Shown here: positions 45,252 through 55,448 of the stretch, piece after piece
How positions within the stretch are numbered: the first letter of the stretch is position 1
How the letters are laid out: each line of letters starts with the position of its first letter
From: an uncultured Bacteroidota bacterium
GTDB lineage: Bacteria > Bacteroidota > Bacteroidia > Chitinophagales > Chitinophagaceae
Reading direction: 5' to 3'
NCBI GenBank assembly: GCA_903853805.1
Contig: CAINUN010000085.1
Coordinates: 62,001 to 126,000, forward strand
DNA length: 64,000 nucleotides
Notes under the pieces: model-generated
Told to the model about the DNA's origin: nothing
Databases searched by the model: none
The model's input: the letters and a program-made list of their open reading frames with translations, nothing else
Translations under genes and position numbers: made by a program

Positions 45252-46610
45252 ATGAATGTAAGAGCTATCAAAAATGTTTATTTCATTGGTGTCGGTGGCA
45301 TCGGCATGAGTGCGCTTGCACGTTTCTTCAACGATAGAGGTGTGAAAGTTTCTGGCTATGATAAAACAGAGACAGAGCTCACTCAAAAACTTGTTACTGA
45401 AGGAATTGCCATTCATTATGAAGACGATTTGAAGTTAGTAGATAAAGAAACAGAGTTAGTAGTTTATACTCCTGCCGTTCCTAAAAATCATGTTGAACTA
45501 AATTGGTTGAAAGACAATAATTACCCAGTTTACAAACGCAGTGATGTGTTGCAATGGATAACCGAATCGTTATATTCAATCACTGTAGCAGGAACGCATG
45601 GTAAGACAACTACGAGCACCATTATTAGTTATCTTCTTCGTGAAACAGACTTCGGTTGCAATGCATTCCTTGGGGGGGTTTCAGTAAACTATGATAGAAA
45701 TTATTGGAGCAGCGATCAACAAGTTGCTGTGATTGAAGCAGATGAATATGACAGGAGTTTCCTCAAACTTCATCCTGATATTGCTTTGCTGACTTCTATG
45801 GACCCTGACCATTTAGATATTTATGGAACGGTAGAAGAAATGGAAAAAGCATTCATTCAATACACACAGAATATAAAGTCTGGTGGAAAGCTTTTGGTAA
45901 AATATGGCATGCATCGTGAGCGTGAGTTCAATACTACAAACAAAGTAACTTATAGTTTGCAAAATGATTCCGCGGATGCATATGCAACTAATATTCTTCA
46001 ACGCCATGGTGGTTATGTTTTCGATTTGGTAACGCCATTTGGCAACATTAAACAAGCTTCATTAAGTATTGGTGGCATGCACAATGTTGAAAATACTGTT
46101 GCTGCTTTGACCGTTGGTTTGATGTTAGGAATTGATGCAGAAAAACTGAAAACCGCACTTGCTAATTTCAAAGGAGTTAAGAGACGTTTTGAATACATTG
46201 TTAGGAATGAAAACACTGTATTCATTGATGATTATGCACATCACCCAGAAGAGCTGGCTGCATTGATTGGAAGCGCTAGAAAACTATTCCCAAACTTAAA
46301 ATGTGTCGTTGCATTTCAGCCACATTTGTATACAAGAACAAGAGATTTAGCAGCAGGTTTTTCGGAAAGTTTAAGTATGGCTGACCAAGTTCTTCTGCTT
46401 GATATTTATCCTGCAAGAGAATTGCCAATTGAAGGTGTGACTTCTGAGATGATTACACAAAAAATGGCAAACCCTGTACATACTATTCTATCAAAAGAAG
46501 GATTGTTGGAGTTTGTTCGTTCATCCAAAATTGAATTATTGATAACAGCTGGCGCTGGTGATATTGACAGATTAGTAAACCCAATAAAAGAAATTTTAGA
46601 AAATAAGTAA
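45252..46610 (+). CDS. murC: UDP-MurNAc:L-alanine ligase
   Basis: Adds the first stem-peptide residue. 452 residues. The Rossmann motif VYFIGVGGIGMSALARFF, ATP loop AGTHGKTTTSTI (residues ~113-124), EADEYDRSFL, DPDHLDIYG, and IDDYAHHPEELAA are all present. The coding sequence contains a G7 run at 45672-45678 that reads in frame. Its stop codon overlaps the ftsQ start (TAATG). Confidence 0.95.
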   Translation: MNVRAIKNVYFIGVGGIGMSALARFFNDRGVKVSGYDKTETELTQKLVTEGIAIHYEDDLKLVDKETELVVYTPAVPKNHVELNWLKDNNYPVYKRSDVLQWITESLYSITVAGTHGKTTTSTIISYLLRETDFGCNAFLGGVSVNYDRNYWSSDQQVAVIEADEYDRSFLKLHPDIALLTSMDPDHLDIYGTVEEMEKAFIQYTQNIKSGGKLLVKYGMHREREFNTTNKVTYSLQNDSADAYATNILQRHGGYVFDLVTPFGNIKQASLSIGGMHNVENTVAALTVGLMLGIDAEKLKTALANFKGVKRRFEYIVRNENTVFIDDYAHHPEELAALIGSARKLFPNLKCVVAFQPHLYTRTRDLAAGFSESLSMADQVLLLDIYPARELPIEGVTSEMITQKMANPVHTILSKEGLLEFVRSSKIELLITAGAGDIDRLVNPIKEILENK

Positions 46611-47650
46611 TGGCTAAGAAACGTAAAATATCATTGCTGAAAGTGCTTCGTGCATTAGTCACTCTTGTGGTGACCAGCTGTGTTATTGTAGGCGTTCTCA
46701 GTGCATCCAAAAAACAAGGGAAAGAAAAAATAAAAAACATTTTGTTGCACATCCGCAATGAAAAAGCGCACTTCTTCATTGACAAGCTAGCCATGTGGCA
46801 TCAATTAATAGAAATGAGAGGAATTGAAGTGAACAAAACAGCAATTCAACAAATTAATGTAGGTGAAATTGAAAAAGAAGCTTTACAAAATCCTTGGGTT
46901 GAAAACCCACAAGTTTATATTGATAACAACAATGTACTCCACATTTTTGTTTCACAGAGAAGACCAGTAGCGCGCGTATTTTTTGATAATGGGCAAAGCT
47001 TTTATCTCGACCCTTCATTGAAACTTTTGCCTTTATCAAACATGTTTACCTACTACACTACAATTGTTACAAACGTACCAGTTTATAATAATGATAGTTT
47101 GGACAATGACATGCGTGGTAGAATTCTGAAGTTGGTGAAATTCATTGATCGTGATACATTTTGGAATGCACAGATTGCTCAAGTTATTGTAACTAATAAG
47201 GGAGATTTTGAACTCATTCCAGTTTTAGGTACACAAATCATAGTTTTTGGTGACACAACAAGAATGGTTGAGAAATTCGAAAACCTATTTGCCTTCTACA
47301 AAAAAGTGTTCAACAGAATTGGCTGGGATAAATACACATTGCTTGACTTACGCTATAAAAATCAGGTAGTTGCAACACCTGCAATTCCTTTCAAACCATC
47401 TTCTAAAAATGCATTAAGTAATATGGATTGGGTAAAAAGCATTATGGACGCACAACCAAAAATTGACACTGGCTCAACAACATTGAATAAAGTCATTTCA
47501 ATTGATTCTAAAAATAAGGTCGCTGCAATTAATTCTCTTAAGAACAATGACAATATATTAAACGACCAAATTTTAAACCTAAAAATAAAACAGCCGCAAA
47601 AAGTTTTTGCAATTGCTAACAATAATGATAAGGAACATGGAAGACACTAA
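46610..47650 (+). CDS. ftsQ: Cell division protein FtsQ/DivIB-like
   Basis: A 346-residue bitopic protein in the ftsQ position. A basic N-terminus (MAKKRKISLLKVLR) precedes one membrane helix (ALVTLVVTSCVIVGVLSA), then a POTRA-like region (MRGIEVNKTAIQQINVGEIEKEALQNPWVENPQVYID) and the FtsQ beta domain with VSQRRPVARVFFDNGQSFYLD. The C-terminal ~90 residues look disordered. Identified by topology, the RRPVAR segment and synteny. Start overlaps murC by one base. Confidence 0.88.
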   Translation: MAKKRKISLLKVLRALVTLVVTSCVIVGVLSASKKQGKEKIKNILLHIRNEKAHFFIDKLAMWHQLIEMRGIEVNKTAIQQINVGEIEKEALQNPWVENPQVYIDNNNVLHIFVSQRRPVARVFFDNGQSFYLDPSLKLLPLSNMFTYYTTIVTNVPVYNNDSLDNDMRGRILKLVKFIDRDTFWNAQIAQVIVTNKGDFELIPVLGTQIIVFGDTTRMVEKFENLFAFYKKVFNRIGWDKYTLLDLRYKNQVVATPAIPFKPSSKNALSNMDWVKSIMDAQPKIDTGSTTLNKVISIDSKNKVAAINSLKNNDNILNDQILNLKIKQPQKVFAIANNNDKEHGRH

Positions 47651-47674
47651 TCCATTTTTAAAAAAAATCGCAAA

Positions 47675-49072
47675 ATGAGTAAAAAAGAACAACCAATCAT
47701 TGTCGGGCTTGACATTGGAACAACAAAAGTAGTAGCGATTGCCGGTCGCAAAAATGAATTCGGCAAATTGGAAATTCTCGGTTTTGGGAAGGCAGATTCC
47801 GCGGGTGTAAGCCATGGTGTTGTCATGAACATCGAACAATGTATTCGTTCGATCGAGCAGGCAATAACCAATTGCATCGAATCAAATCCACACCTTGAAA
47901 TCAAAGATGTGTATGTAGGCATTGCTGGCCAGCACATCAAGAGTCTTCAAACCCGTGGGGACCGTGTTAGGTTGCACACGGATGATGTAATCAACCGAAG
48001 TGATATTGATTTACTCATCAAAGATCAACAAAAAACTTACATCCCTGCTGGTGATCAAATCATTGATATTGTTCCTCAAGATTTCACTGTTGACAATACT
48101 TCTTATGTGCTTGACCCTATCGGAATGAGTGGCGTAAAGATTGGTGCTAACTTCCACATAATTACTGGCGATAGAAATGCGATTAGAAATATCAAACGAT
48201 GTGTTGACAAGACAAATCTTAAGACAAGCGATTTAGTATTGCAACCTTTAGCTTCGGCTGCTGCTGTAATGAGCGATGAAGATCTTGAAGCAGGGGTAGC
48301 GATTGTAGATATTGGTGGAGGCACAACCGACATGGCTGTATTCTATGACGGCATGTTAAAGCATACTGCTGTTATTCCATATGCTGGTGTAAACATCACA
48401 AACGACATACGTAATGGACTGGGTGTATTGCGTGCACAAGCTGAACAAATGAAAGTACAGTTTGGTATGGCATTAGCTAATGAGGCCAATTCTAATGCCT
48501 ATATCACTATTCCTGGATTGCGAGGATTGCCATCAAAAGAAATTTCTGTGAAAAACTTGGCACACATCATTCAAGCAAGAATGCAGGAAATCCTTGACTA
48601 CGTTATGTATCACTTAAAGCAAATTGAGCTTGACAAGAGATTGTATGGCGGCATTATTCTCACAGGTGGTGGTGCTCAATTAAAGCATTTGGTGCAGCTC
48701 ACTGAATATGTAACTGGTCTTGGCGCACGTCTTGGCTATCCTAATGAACACATTGCAGGTGGACATGCCGAAACATTAATGAACCCAATGTATTCTACTT
48801 GTATTGGACTAATTCTTCGTGGTTATCATGATTTTGAAACAGGTAGACTGAAAGTAGGTGAAGACAATGATGAATTCAAATTTGCTACTGCCGACATTCC
48901 TGTTTTTGAAGACAAAGGCATTGTTACAGAAGCGATGAGCGATGAAGAACAAACTGAAGAATCAATTGAACGACACAATAGAAGAACAGAAAAAATGCGC
49001 CGCCTTTTTGAAGGACTCAAAGGAAAATTCATGGGTCTTTTTGAAGAAGTGGATGATGAAGAAATTCAATAA
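47675..49072 (+). CDS. ftsA: Cell division protein FtsA
   Basis: Actin-like protein that ties FtsZ to the membrane. 465 residues. The phosphate-1 motif IVGLDIGTTKVVAIAG, domain 1C insert (YVGIAGQHIKSLQTRG), phosphate-2 motif IVDIGGGTTDMAVF near residue 212 and adenosine motif IILTGGGAQLKHL are present. The C-terminus ends in an amphipathic membrane-binding helix (RRLFEGLKGKFMGLFEE) followed by an acidic tail. ftsZ is 67 bases downstream. Confidence 0.95.
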   Translation: MSKKEQPIIVGLDIGTTKVVAIAGRKNEFGKLEILGFGKADSAGVSHGVVMNIEQCIRSIEQAITNCIESNPHLEIKDVYVGIAGQHIKSLQTRGDRVRLHTDDVINRSDIDLLIKDQQKTYIPAGDQIIDIVPQDFTVDNTSYVLDPIGMSGVKIGANFHIITGDRNAIRNIKRCVDKTNLKTSDLVLQPLASAAAVMSDEDLEAGVAIVDIGGGTTDMAVFYDGMLKHTAVIPYAGVNITNDIRNGLGVLRAQAEQMKVQFGMALANEANSNAYITIPGLRGLPSKEISVKNLAHIIQARMQEILDYVMYHLKQIELDKRLYGGIILTGGGAQLKHLVQLTEYVTGLGARLGYPNEHIAGGHAETLMNPMYSTCIGLILRGYHDFETGRLKVGEDNDEFKFATADIPVFEDKGIVTEAMSDEEQTEESIERHNRRTEKMRRLFEGLKGKFMGLFEEVDDEEIQ

Positions 49073-49139
49073 TCATTTTCACAACCAAGCATAAAAAATT
49101 CCAACTTTTTAAAATTACTAACCTTCAAAACTTCCGACA

Positions 49140-50753
49140 ATGATTCATTTCGAAATTCCTAAAAATCAATCGTCTATTCTTAAAGTAATAGGTGTGGGCG
49201 GCGGTGGCGGTAACGCCGTTAATTACATGTACAACCTTGGCATCGAAGGGGTTGATTTTGTAATTTGTAATACCGATTCACAGGCGCTAGCGCTGAGCCC
49301 CATTCACAATAAAATTCAGTTAGGACCACACCTTACTCAAGGTCTTGGTGCAGGAGCTAATCCTGAAATTGGTAAACAAGCTAGCGAAGAAAGCATGGAG
49401 GACATCACCAAGATTTTAAAGGTGAATACCAAGATGGCTTTCATAACCGCAGGCATGGGTGGTGGCACTGGCACTGGTGGCGCTCCGGTTGTTGCTAAAA
49501 TCTGTCGTGAATTGGGAATTCTTACTGTGGGCATTGTCACACTGCCTTTTGCTTACGAAGGTCGTAAGCGTATGAAGCAAGCACAGGAAGGCATTGATAG
49601 TATGCGCGAATTTGTAGACACAATTCTTATTATCTCCAATGATAAATTACGTCAGCAATTTGGTAATCTTCCTTTTACTCAAGCTTTTGCAAAAGCAGAT
49701 GATGTATTGTCAACTGCAGCTAAATGTATCACAGATGTCATCAACACTACAGGTCAAATCAACGTTGACTTTGCTGATGTTTGTACCGTAATGCGCAATG
49801 GTGGTGTTGCTATTCTTGGTGCTGCAACTGCTGCTGGCGAAAACCGCGCATTGCATGCCGTTGAAGAAGCACTCAATTCTCCTTTACTCAACGATAGCGA
49901 CATTCGTGGCGCTAAATGGTTATTACTCAACATTACTTCTGCCGAAGGTGAATTTGAACATCGTATTGATGAAGTGGATGCGGTGCAAGCTTATGTGCAA
50001 CAAATGGCTGGCGATGGTTGCGATGTCATTCTTGGTATGGGTCATGACCCAAATCTTGAAGACCGCATTGGCGTTACTGTTATTGCTACTGGCTTTAGCC
50101 ACAAAAATATTGTTGCAGAAGTGCCTATTAAAACCAACGAGCCAGAAAAGATTATTGTGAAACTTGGCGACCTCGAAGCTGCCAAAGCAAATTTTTTAAA
50201 CAACGCCCCTACTTCTAAAACTCCTGAGCGTTTTGCGCCTCAATTAGTAGAAATGCCTGTTGCTAAAGCTCCCTTTTATTCTGGATTAACGGGCAGTACT
50301 CCCAACGATTCTGAAGATAAAGAAGTCTTCTCTTTGAGTACTGATGAAAATGAAGGTCAAACCTCTGGAAAATTTCCAGCTCAAGAGTCGCTTACCAACT
50401 TCGAAATGACTTTTAAAGAAGAGGGCGCCGATAACAACCAGATGATGAATGATATCAAGATGACTTCTGAAGAAATTGAAGAAAAACGCCGTTTTGAAGA
50501 TCAGAAAAAAGCTTTAGAAGAAAGAGCTGAAAGACTTCGCAGAATGAGTTTCAATGTTAAAGGTTCCGAAGGAAACGATCATTTAGAAAACATCCCTGCT
50601 TATGTTCGAAAAAACTTGAATCTCGATAACAGTGTATCCTCTGCCGATACTTTTTATAGCGGATACAGTGTAGGATATAACGACGAAAACAACGAATCCC
50701 ATGCGGGCATTCAAACCATCAATACTTTCCTTGATGGTAAGAAACCCGACTAA
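49140..50753 (+). CDS. ftsZ: Cell division protein FtsZ
   Basis: Tubulin-like GTPase that forms the division ring. 537 residues. The GTPase domain shows IGVGGGGGNAVNYM near residue 20 and the tubulin signature GGGTGTGGAPVVAKI near 107, NVDFADVCTVM and the T7-loop region. After ~residue 335 comes a long, acidic, low-complexity linker of ~200 residues, with the conserved C-terminal-type segment IPAYVRKNLNLDN followed by an extra ~40 residues. Last gene of the dcw cluster, followed by a terminator. Confidence 0.97.
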   Translation: MIHFEIPKNQSSILKVIGVGGGGGNAVNYMYNLGIEGVDFVICNTDSQALALSPIHNKIQLGPHLTQGLGAGANPEIGKQASEESMEDITKILKVNTKMAFITAGMGGGTGTGGAPVVAKICRELGILTVGIVTLPFAYEGRKRMKQAQEGIDSMREFVDTILIISNDKLRQQFGNLPFTQAFAKADDVLSTAAKCITDVINTTGQINVDFADVCTVMRNGGVAILGAATAAGENRALHAVEEALNSPLLNDSDIRGAKWLLLNITSAEGEFEHRIDEVDAVQAYVQQMAGDGCDVILGMGHDPNLEDRIGVTVIATGFSHKNIVAEVPIKTNEPEKIIVKLGDLEAAKANFLNNAPTSKTPERFAPQLVEMPVAKAPFYSGLTGSTPNDSEDKEVFSLSTDENEGQTSGKFPAQESLTNFEMTFKEEGADNNQMMNDIKMTSEEIEEKRRFEDQKKALEERAERLRRMSFNVKGSEGNDHLENIPAYVRKNLNLDNSVSSADTFYSGYSVGYNDENNESHAGIQTINTFLDGKKPD

Positions 50754-50786
50754 TCAAGTCCCTTTTGTTTATAGTTCATATTGCGA

Positions 50787-50811
50787 AAGCTCCCGTTCTC
50801 TACGGGAGCTT
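50787..50811 (+). terminator. Terminator of the dcw cluster
   Basis: Perfect 10-bp GC-rich stem AAGCTCCCGT (50787-50796) with ACGGGAGCTT (50802-50811), loop TCTCT, followed by an AT-rich TATTATTTAT tail. It lies 33 bases past the ftsZ stop codon. Confidence 0.75.
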
Positions 50812-50923
50812 ATTATTTATAAAGAAGCTATAGATCTCTTCCTATAAAAGACCAAATTATTCAACTAAGTTATTACTATAATGAAGTTGACAATAAACCT
50901 ATAAGGTTTGGATATTTAAACGA

Positions 50924-50951
50924 AAACAGCCGCTATTAAGAGCGACTGTTT
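50924..50951 (-). terminator. Probable terminator of the atp operon
   Basis: Stem AAACAG-C-CGCT with AGCG-A-CTGTTT (one mismatch), 6-nt loop ATTAAG. On the minus strand it is followed by CTGTTTTCGTTT. It lies 53 bases past the atpA stop codon, where atpG would be expected in many relatives. Confidence 0.6.
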
Positions 50952-51004
50952 CTTTATTGTTGAACCTTTAAATTACTACCCTATTTTGAAGGGTTATAGG
51001 GGCC

Positions 51005-52582
51005 TTATTTATATTGAGGAATCAAATCCTGAGCAAGTTTCACCATTTTGGCAATACCGTCTTCAGGCAGGTTTCCTTTTTTGAAATCAGCCATTACTTC
51101 CGGAAGTTTTAAATCCATTTCGCGGAGGAATGCTTCTTCAAAAGCTTTTACTTTCTTCACAGGAATATCGCGAAGAAGGTTATTAGTTCCAAGGTAAATT
51201 ATAGCAACTTGTTTTTCTACAGCAAAAGGAGAATATTGCGCTTGTTTCAAGATTTCCACGTTGCGACTACCCTTGTCAATTACGTTTTTGGTTGCAGCAT
51301 CAAGGTCACCACCAAACTTCGCAAATGCTTCCAACTCTCGGTAAAGCGCTTGGTCAAGTTTAAGCGTACCTGCCACTTTTTTCATGGACTTAATCTGAGC
51401 ATTACCACCCACACGACTTACAGAAATACCCACGTTAATTGCCGGACGAATACCTGCAAGGAAGAGTGTATTTTCTAAGAATATCTGTCCATCAGTAATG
51501 GAAATTACGTTAGTAGGAATGTAAGCAGAAACGTCACCAGCTTGTGTTTCAATAATTGGCAAAGCCGTTAATGAACCACCACCTTTCACTAAATGTTTAA
51601 TGCTTTCAGGAAGATCGTTCATGTTTTTAGCAATACCATCATCGCCAATTACTTTGGCAGCACGCTCTAGCAAACGGCTATGAAGGTAGAATACATCACC
51701 CGGATAAGCCTCACGTCCTGGCGGGCGACGAAGCAACAAAGACACCTCACGATAAGCCACAGCTTGTTTCGAAAGGTCATCATAAATTACCAAAGCCGGA
51801 CGTCCAGTATCACGAAAAAACTCACCAATGGCAGCACCTGCAAATGGAGCATAGAACTGCAAAGGAGCCGGGTCGGAAGCAGAAGCAGCCACAACAACAG
51901 TATAAGCCATTGCACCATTATCTTCTAATGTCTTCATTACCTGAGCAACAGTAGATGCTTTTTGTCCAATCGCTACATAAATGCAATAAACTGGTTTGCC
52001 AGCTGCATAAAATTCTTTTTGGTTGATTATGGTGTCAATGCAAATAGCAGATTTACCCGTTTGGCGGTCACCAATTACCAACTCACGTTGTCCACGGCCA
52101 ATAGGAATCATCGCATCGATAGCTTTGATACCCGTTTGCAATGGTTCTTTTACTGGTTCACGAAAGATTACACCCGGTGCTTTACGCTCCAAAGGCATAT
52201 CATATAATTCGCCAGTCAAAGGACCCTTACCATCAATTGGTTCACCCAATGTGTTGACAACGCGTCCACACATGCCTTCACCTACTTTAATAGAAGCAAT
52301 CTGACCAGTACGACGCACTGTAGCGCCTTCCTTAATGTCAGAATACTCGCCCATCATTACCACACCCACATTATCTTCTTCAAGGTTCATCGCAATGGCC
52401 TTTACACCACTTTCAAATGATACGAGTTCCCCTTGACGAACACTATTCAAACCGTAAACGCGAGCAATACCATCGCCCACTTGCAATACGGTTCCCACTT
52501 CTTCAAGGCTTGCACCCGCATCGAAGTTGGTAAGTTGTTGGCGTAAAATCGCCGAAATTTCATCCGGTTTAATGTCAACCAT
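51005..52582 (-). CDS. atpA: F-type ATP synthase subunit alpha
   Basis: Noncatalytic nucleotide-binding subunit of the F1 head. 525 residues. The N-terminal beta-barrel carries [10 protein letters not shown]; Walker A is [14 protein letters not shown] near residue 172, and [44 protein letters not shown] is intact. It is the last gene of the visible operon; the expected atpG (gamma) does not follow. Confidence 0.97.
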   Translation of the reverse strand: MVDIKPDEISAILRQQLTNFDAGASLEEVGTVLQVGDGIARVYGLNSVRQGELVSFESGVKAIAMNLEEDNVGVVMMGEYSDIKEGATVRRTGQIASIKVGEGMCGRVVNTLGEPIDGKGPLTGELYDMPLERKAPGVIFREPVKEPLQTGIKAIDAMIPIGRGQRELVIGDRQTGKSAICIDTIINQKEFYAAGKPVYCIYVAIGQKASTVAQVMKTLEDNGAMAYTVVVAASASDPAPLQFYAPFAGAAIGEFFRDTGRPALVIYDDLSKQAVAYREVSLLLRRPPGREAYPGDVFYLHSRLLERAAKVIGDDGIAKNMNDLPESIKHLVKGGGSLTALPIIETQAGDVSAYIPTNVISITDGQIFLENTLFLAGIRPAINVGISVSRVGGNAQIKSMKKVAGTLKLDQALYRELEAFAKFGGDLDAATKNVIDKGSRNVEILKQAQYSPFAVEKQVAIIYLGTNNLLRDIPVKKVKAFEEAFLREMDLKLPEVMADFKKGNLPEDGIAKMVKLAQDLIPQYK

Positions 52583-52603
52583 GATTATTGAAGTTTATTC
52601 TTG

Positions 52604-53167
52604 TTATCTAATTTGACTTACGTAATAATTCTTGTTGAATTGCTTGCGAATATCAATCAAGTCCTTTCTTATGCTGGCATCAAAAAGCTTATCGTCCATT
52701 TCCAAAACAAAGCCTCCTATCAAGTTTTCATCAACAGCTTCTGTCAATTCCACTTCATTGTTTTTCACAGTAGCAGTAGCATATTGAAGAATTTTGTTTT
52801 TCACCGCTTCGTTTAAAGGAGAAGCAGTTGTGATTTTGATGGTTTTTATATTTTTCAACACTTTGTATTGATCAATAAAAGCATGAACCATTTCAGGAAG
52901 ATTGGCTTCGCGTCCTTTGTTCACCAAAAGTCTAACAAAACCTTTAGTAATCACAGAAAGCTTATCACCAAAAACAGCTTCAATGATAGCTAACTTCTTA
53001 TCAGCTTTGATTATTGGGCTGCGCAACATACTTGAAAACTCTTTGCTAGCAATGCAAACACTATCAAGCAGTTTGATGTCGGCAAGCACTGTGTCAACTT
53101 GATTTTGCTCAACGCTTAAATCAAGTAACGATTTTGAATAACGGGCGGCGAGACGTGGATTTTGCAT
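52604..53167 (-). CDS. atpH: F-type ATP synthase subunit delta
   Basis: A 187-residue stalk subunit that joins F1 to the peripheral stalk (OSCP type). Recognisable from RLAARYSKSLLDLSVEQNQVD at the N-terminus, FVRLLVNKGREANLPEMVHAFIDQY and the C-terminal VDENLIGGFVLEMDDKLFDASIRKDL. Position between atpF and atpA confirms the call. Gaps: 36 bases after atpF and 21 before atpA. Confidence 0.95.
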   Translation of the reverse strand: MQNPRLAARYSKSLLDLSVEQNQVDTVLADIKLLDSVCIASKEFSSMLRSPIIKADKKLAIIEAVFGDKLSVITKGFVRLLVNKGREANLPEMVHAFIDQYKVLKNIKTIKITTASPLNEAVKNKILQYATATVKNNEVELTEAVDENLIGGFVLEMDDKLFDASIRKDLIDIRKQFNKNYYVSQIR

Positions 53168-53203
53168 ATTCTGTTATTGTCTTTTGAAATAATTTTCTAA
53201 AGA

Positions 53204-53698
53204 CTAATTAAGTTTAGCGTTTTCTGAAATCAATTCTGCATAAGCACTTTGAGCATCTACACCACTTAATTGTTGGCGTAGAATTTTCTCAGCAACTTCT
53301 ACAGCAAGTTTGCCAATTTCATTTTTCACCTCGGTCATTGCTGCCATTTTTTGTTGCTGAATTTGCTGGTTAGCATCTGCAACAATTTTGTTTGCTTCTG
53401 CTTTTGCAGCGTCTTTAGCTTCATTTACGATGCGATCGCGGGTGTCTTTTGCTTCTTTAAGCATTGCGGTGCGTTCTTCACGAGCTTGAGCCATGAGTTT
53501 TTCGTTCTCATTTTTCAATTCGCTCATTTCTTTACGTACACGATCGGCAGCAGCAATAGACTCTGCAATACCAGTTTCGCGTTCGGTCAAAGATTTAAGA
53601 ATGATGCCCCACGCAAATTTCTTAAGGATAAAAAAAACGGCAAGAAACGCTAGGAGCGTCCAAAAAAACAGACCGAGTTCGGGAGTTAATAAATCCAT
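53204..53698 (-). CDS. atpF: F-type ATP synthase subunit b
   Basis: A 164-residue peripheral stalk subunit. One N-terminal membrane helix (LGLFFWTLLAFLAVFFIL), then a long charged helix (SIAAADRVRKEMSELKNENEKLMAQ and on) that dimerises along the side of the enzyme. The length and FWTLLAFLAVFFILKKFAW pattern are typical of Bacteroidota AtpF. Confidence 0.95.
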   Translation of the reverse strand: MDLLTPELGLFFWTLLAFLAVFFILKKFAWGIILKSLTERETGIAESIAAADRVRKEMSELKNENEKLMAQAREERTAMLKEAKDTRDRIVNEAKDAAKAEANKIVADANQQIQQQKMAAMTEVKNEIGKLAVEVAEKILRQQLSGVDAQSAYAELISENAKLN

Positions 53699-53786
53699 TA
53701 TTCTTGAAGGTTAAAAAAGGAAAAATTCAATGAATAACCGCGCCCGCCCCAATCGAGTGGGCGCAGTAAAATTCGTTTTTCTCGAA

Positions 53787-54089
<303 letters not shown>

Positions 54090-54109
54090 TTAATAAACAG
54101 TTTAAAATT

Positions 54110-55201
54110 TTAGTGACTTGCTTCATGTGCATGATGCTCTTCATGACCATTCCCTTCTTCTATCGCCTGACCAATAAATACAGCAGTAAGATTAGCGAAG
54201 ATAAATGCCTGAATTGCGGCAACCATCAGCTCAAGAAGGAACATAAACATGGTGAATGCAAGTGATACTGGCATAAAGCCCCAACCTGCAAATTTGCTCA
54301 ATGCACCGAAAATAAATATCATAGAAATAATGCAAATAATAACAATGTGCCCTGCCAATATGTTAGCAAAAAGACGTATCATCAATGCTACTGGTTTGAT
54401 TATTAACGACATGATCTCAATAAGAACCAAAAGGCATTTGATTGCGAATGGTATTCCTGGAGGATTTAATAGATGGCTCCAAAAATGTTTGTTGGAATTA
54501 GCCATCATCACAACAAATGAAACTAAGGCAAGACATGCTGTAACCGTAATGTTTCCTACGAAGTTGGCACCACCTGGCAAAAGACCAAGAAGGTTGTTTA
54601 TCCAAATAAAGAAAAACACCGTAAGTATCAAAGGCATGTAGCTCATGTACTTGTTACCAAGATTTGGCTTTGCCACTTCATCACGAATGAAAGTAATAAC
54701 TGGTTCCAAGGCATTTTGAAAACCACTTGGTGCTTTCATTACACCATTCTTCTTGTATTTTGATGCTGCTCCAGTCATCAACCAAATCATTATGACTACG
54801 GAGATGAGCATTGATAACACATTCTTAGTAATAGAAAAATCGTAAATTTTTTGTCCGTTAGCAGCATTTTCGAGAATGATCTTTTCCTTCATCTGATTTT
54901 TTGGGTCAATCATATAACCATTGTAGGCTTCATGACCATGATGAAAATAGGATGCTGAGAAAAAAGAAAATCCTTTTTGATTGTCGTAAATAATAACGGG
55001 AAGAGGCATTGCCACTGGCTCGCCATTAATATCAAATAAATGCCAATAGTGTGAATCGCGAATGTGACCAAAGATAACTTCGGTTGCATTGAATTTACCT
55101 TCTTCTTTTGTCTTTTCTTCATTGGCTGATGCCGAAAAAGAAACCCCCGAAAGGGTTATCAAAAGCACTGTGATAAAAGGTAAAAAACGTTTGAAAATCA
55201 T
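54110..55201 (-). CDS. atpB: F-type ATP synthase subunit a
   Basis: Forms the proton channel with the c ring. 363 residues, with the Bacteroidota-type N-terminal extension: a signal-peptide-like start (MIFKRFLPFITVLLITLSG), then ~110 periplasmic residues (HIRDSHYWHLFDINGEPVAMPLPVIIYD) before the first channel helix. The essential arginine is in LMIRLFANILAGHI. The C-terminal tail is His-rich (GHEEHHAHEASH). First gene of the atp operon, with a well-matched promoter 23 bases upstream. Confidence 0.95.
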   Translation of the reverse strand: MIFKRFLPFITVLLITLSGVSFSASANEEKTKEEGKFNATEVIFGHIRDSHYWHLFDINGEPVAMPLPVIIYDNQKGFSFFSASYFHHGHEAYNGYMIDPKNQMKEKIILENAANGQKIYDFSITKNVLSMLISVVIMIWLMTGAASKYKKNGVMKAPSGFQNALEPVITFIRDEVAKPNLGNKYMSYMPLILTVFFFIWINNLLGLLPGGANFVGNITVTACLALVSFVVMMANSNKHFWSHLLNPPGIPFAIKCLLVLIEIMSLIIKPVALMIRLFANILAGHIVIICIISMIFIFGALSKFAGWGFMPVSLAFTMFMFLLELMVAAIQAFIFANLTAVFIGQAIEEGNGHEEHHAHEASH

Positions 55202-55223
55202 TTACTGCCTGTCAAATTTTGCG

Positions 55224-55252
55224 CAAAGATAGTTTTTTTGGGTTCAAAACAA
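55224..55252 (-). promoter_or_regulatory. Promoter of the atp operon
   Basis: On the minus strand: TTG (55250-55252), an 18-nt spacer, TATCTTTG (55224-55231), an exact Bacteroidota consensus. Transcription should begin near 55217, giving a leader of about 16 nt before the atpB ATG. Confidence 0.65.
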
Positions 55253-55343
55253 AATGCGAGAGAATTTTTTCATTGAAAAGCATTTAAATTAAAATGATAG
55301 AGGTGTCACGTTTTTCAATTTTTTTATTATTCTATGGTCTTTC

Positions 55344-55436
55344 CTATAATTTTATAAGAAACAAACAAAGCAGGAACAATGCTAAAAAAACACACAGAAA
55401 GCGATAATCTTTTTGTCTTTGGGATTTCTTAATCAT
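55344..55436 (-). CDS. Candidate 30-residue single-helix membrane peptide
   Basis: A 30-codon ORF upstream of atpB on the same strand. A basic, polar start (MIKKSQRQKDYR) is followed by one strongly hydrophobic helix of ~18 residues (FLCVFLALFLLCLFLIKL). It sits where some operons carry atpI/atpZ, but it is far too short for those and shows no family motif. It ends 92 bases before the promoter of atpB. Could be a real small membrane protein or chance. Confidence 0.3.
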   Translation of the reverse strand: MIKKSQRQKDYRFLCVFLALFLLCLFLIKL

Positions 55437-55448
55437 TCCTGCCTTTTT

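Noticed and set aside
45672-45678. G7 run inside murC as a phase-variation tract
   Set aside because: It reads in frame in an essential gene through a conserved LGGV segment; most likely just coding.
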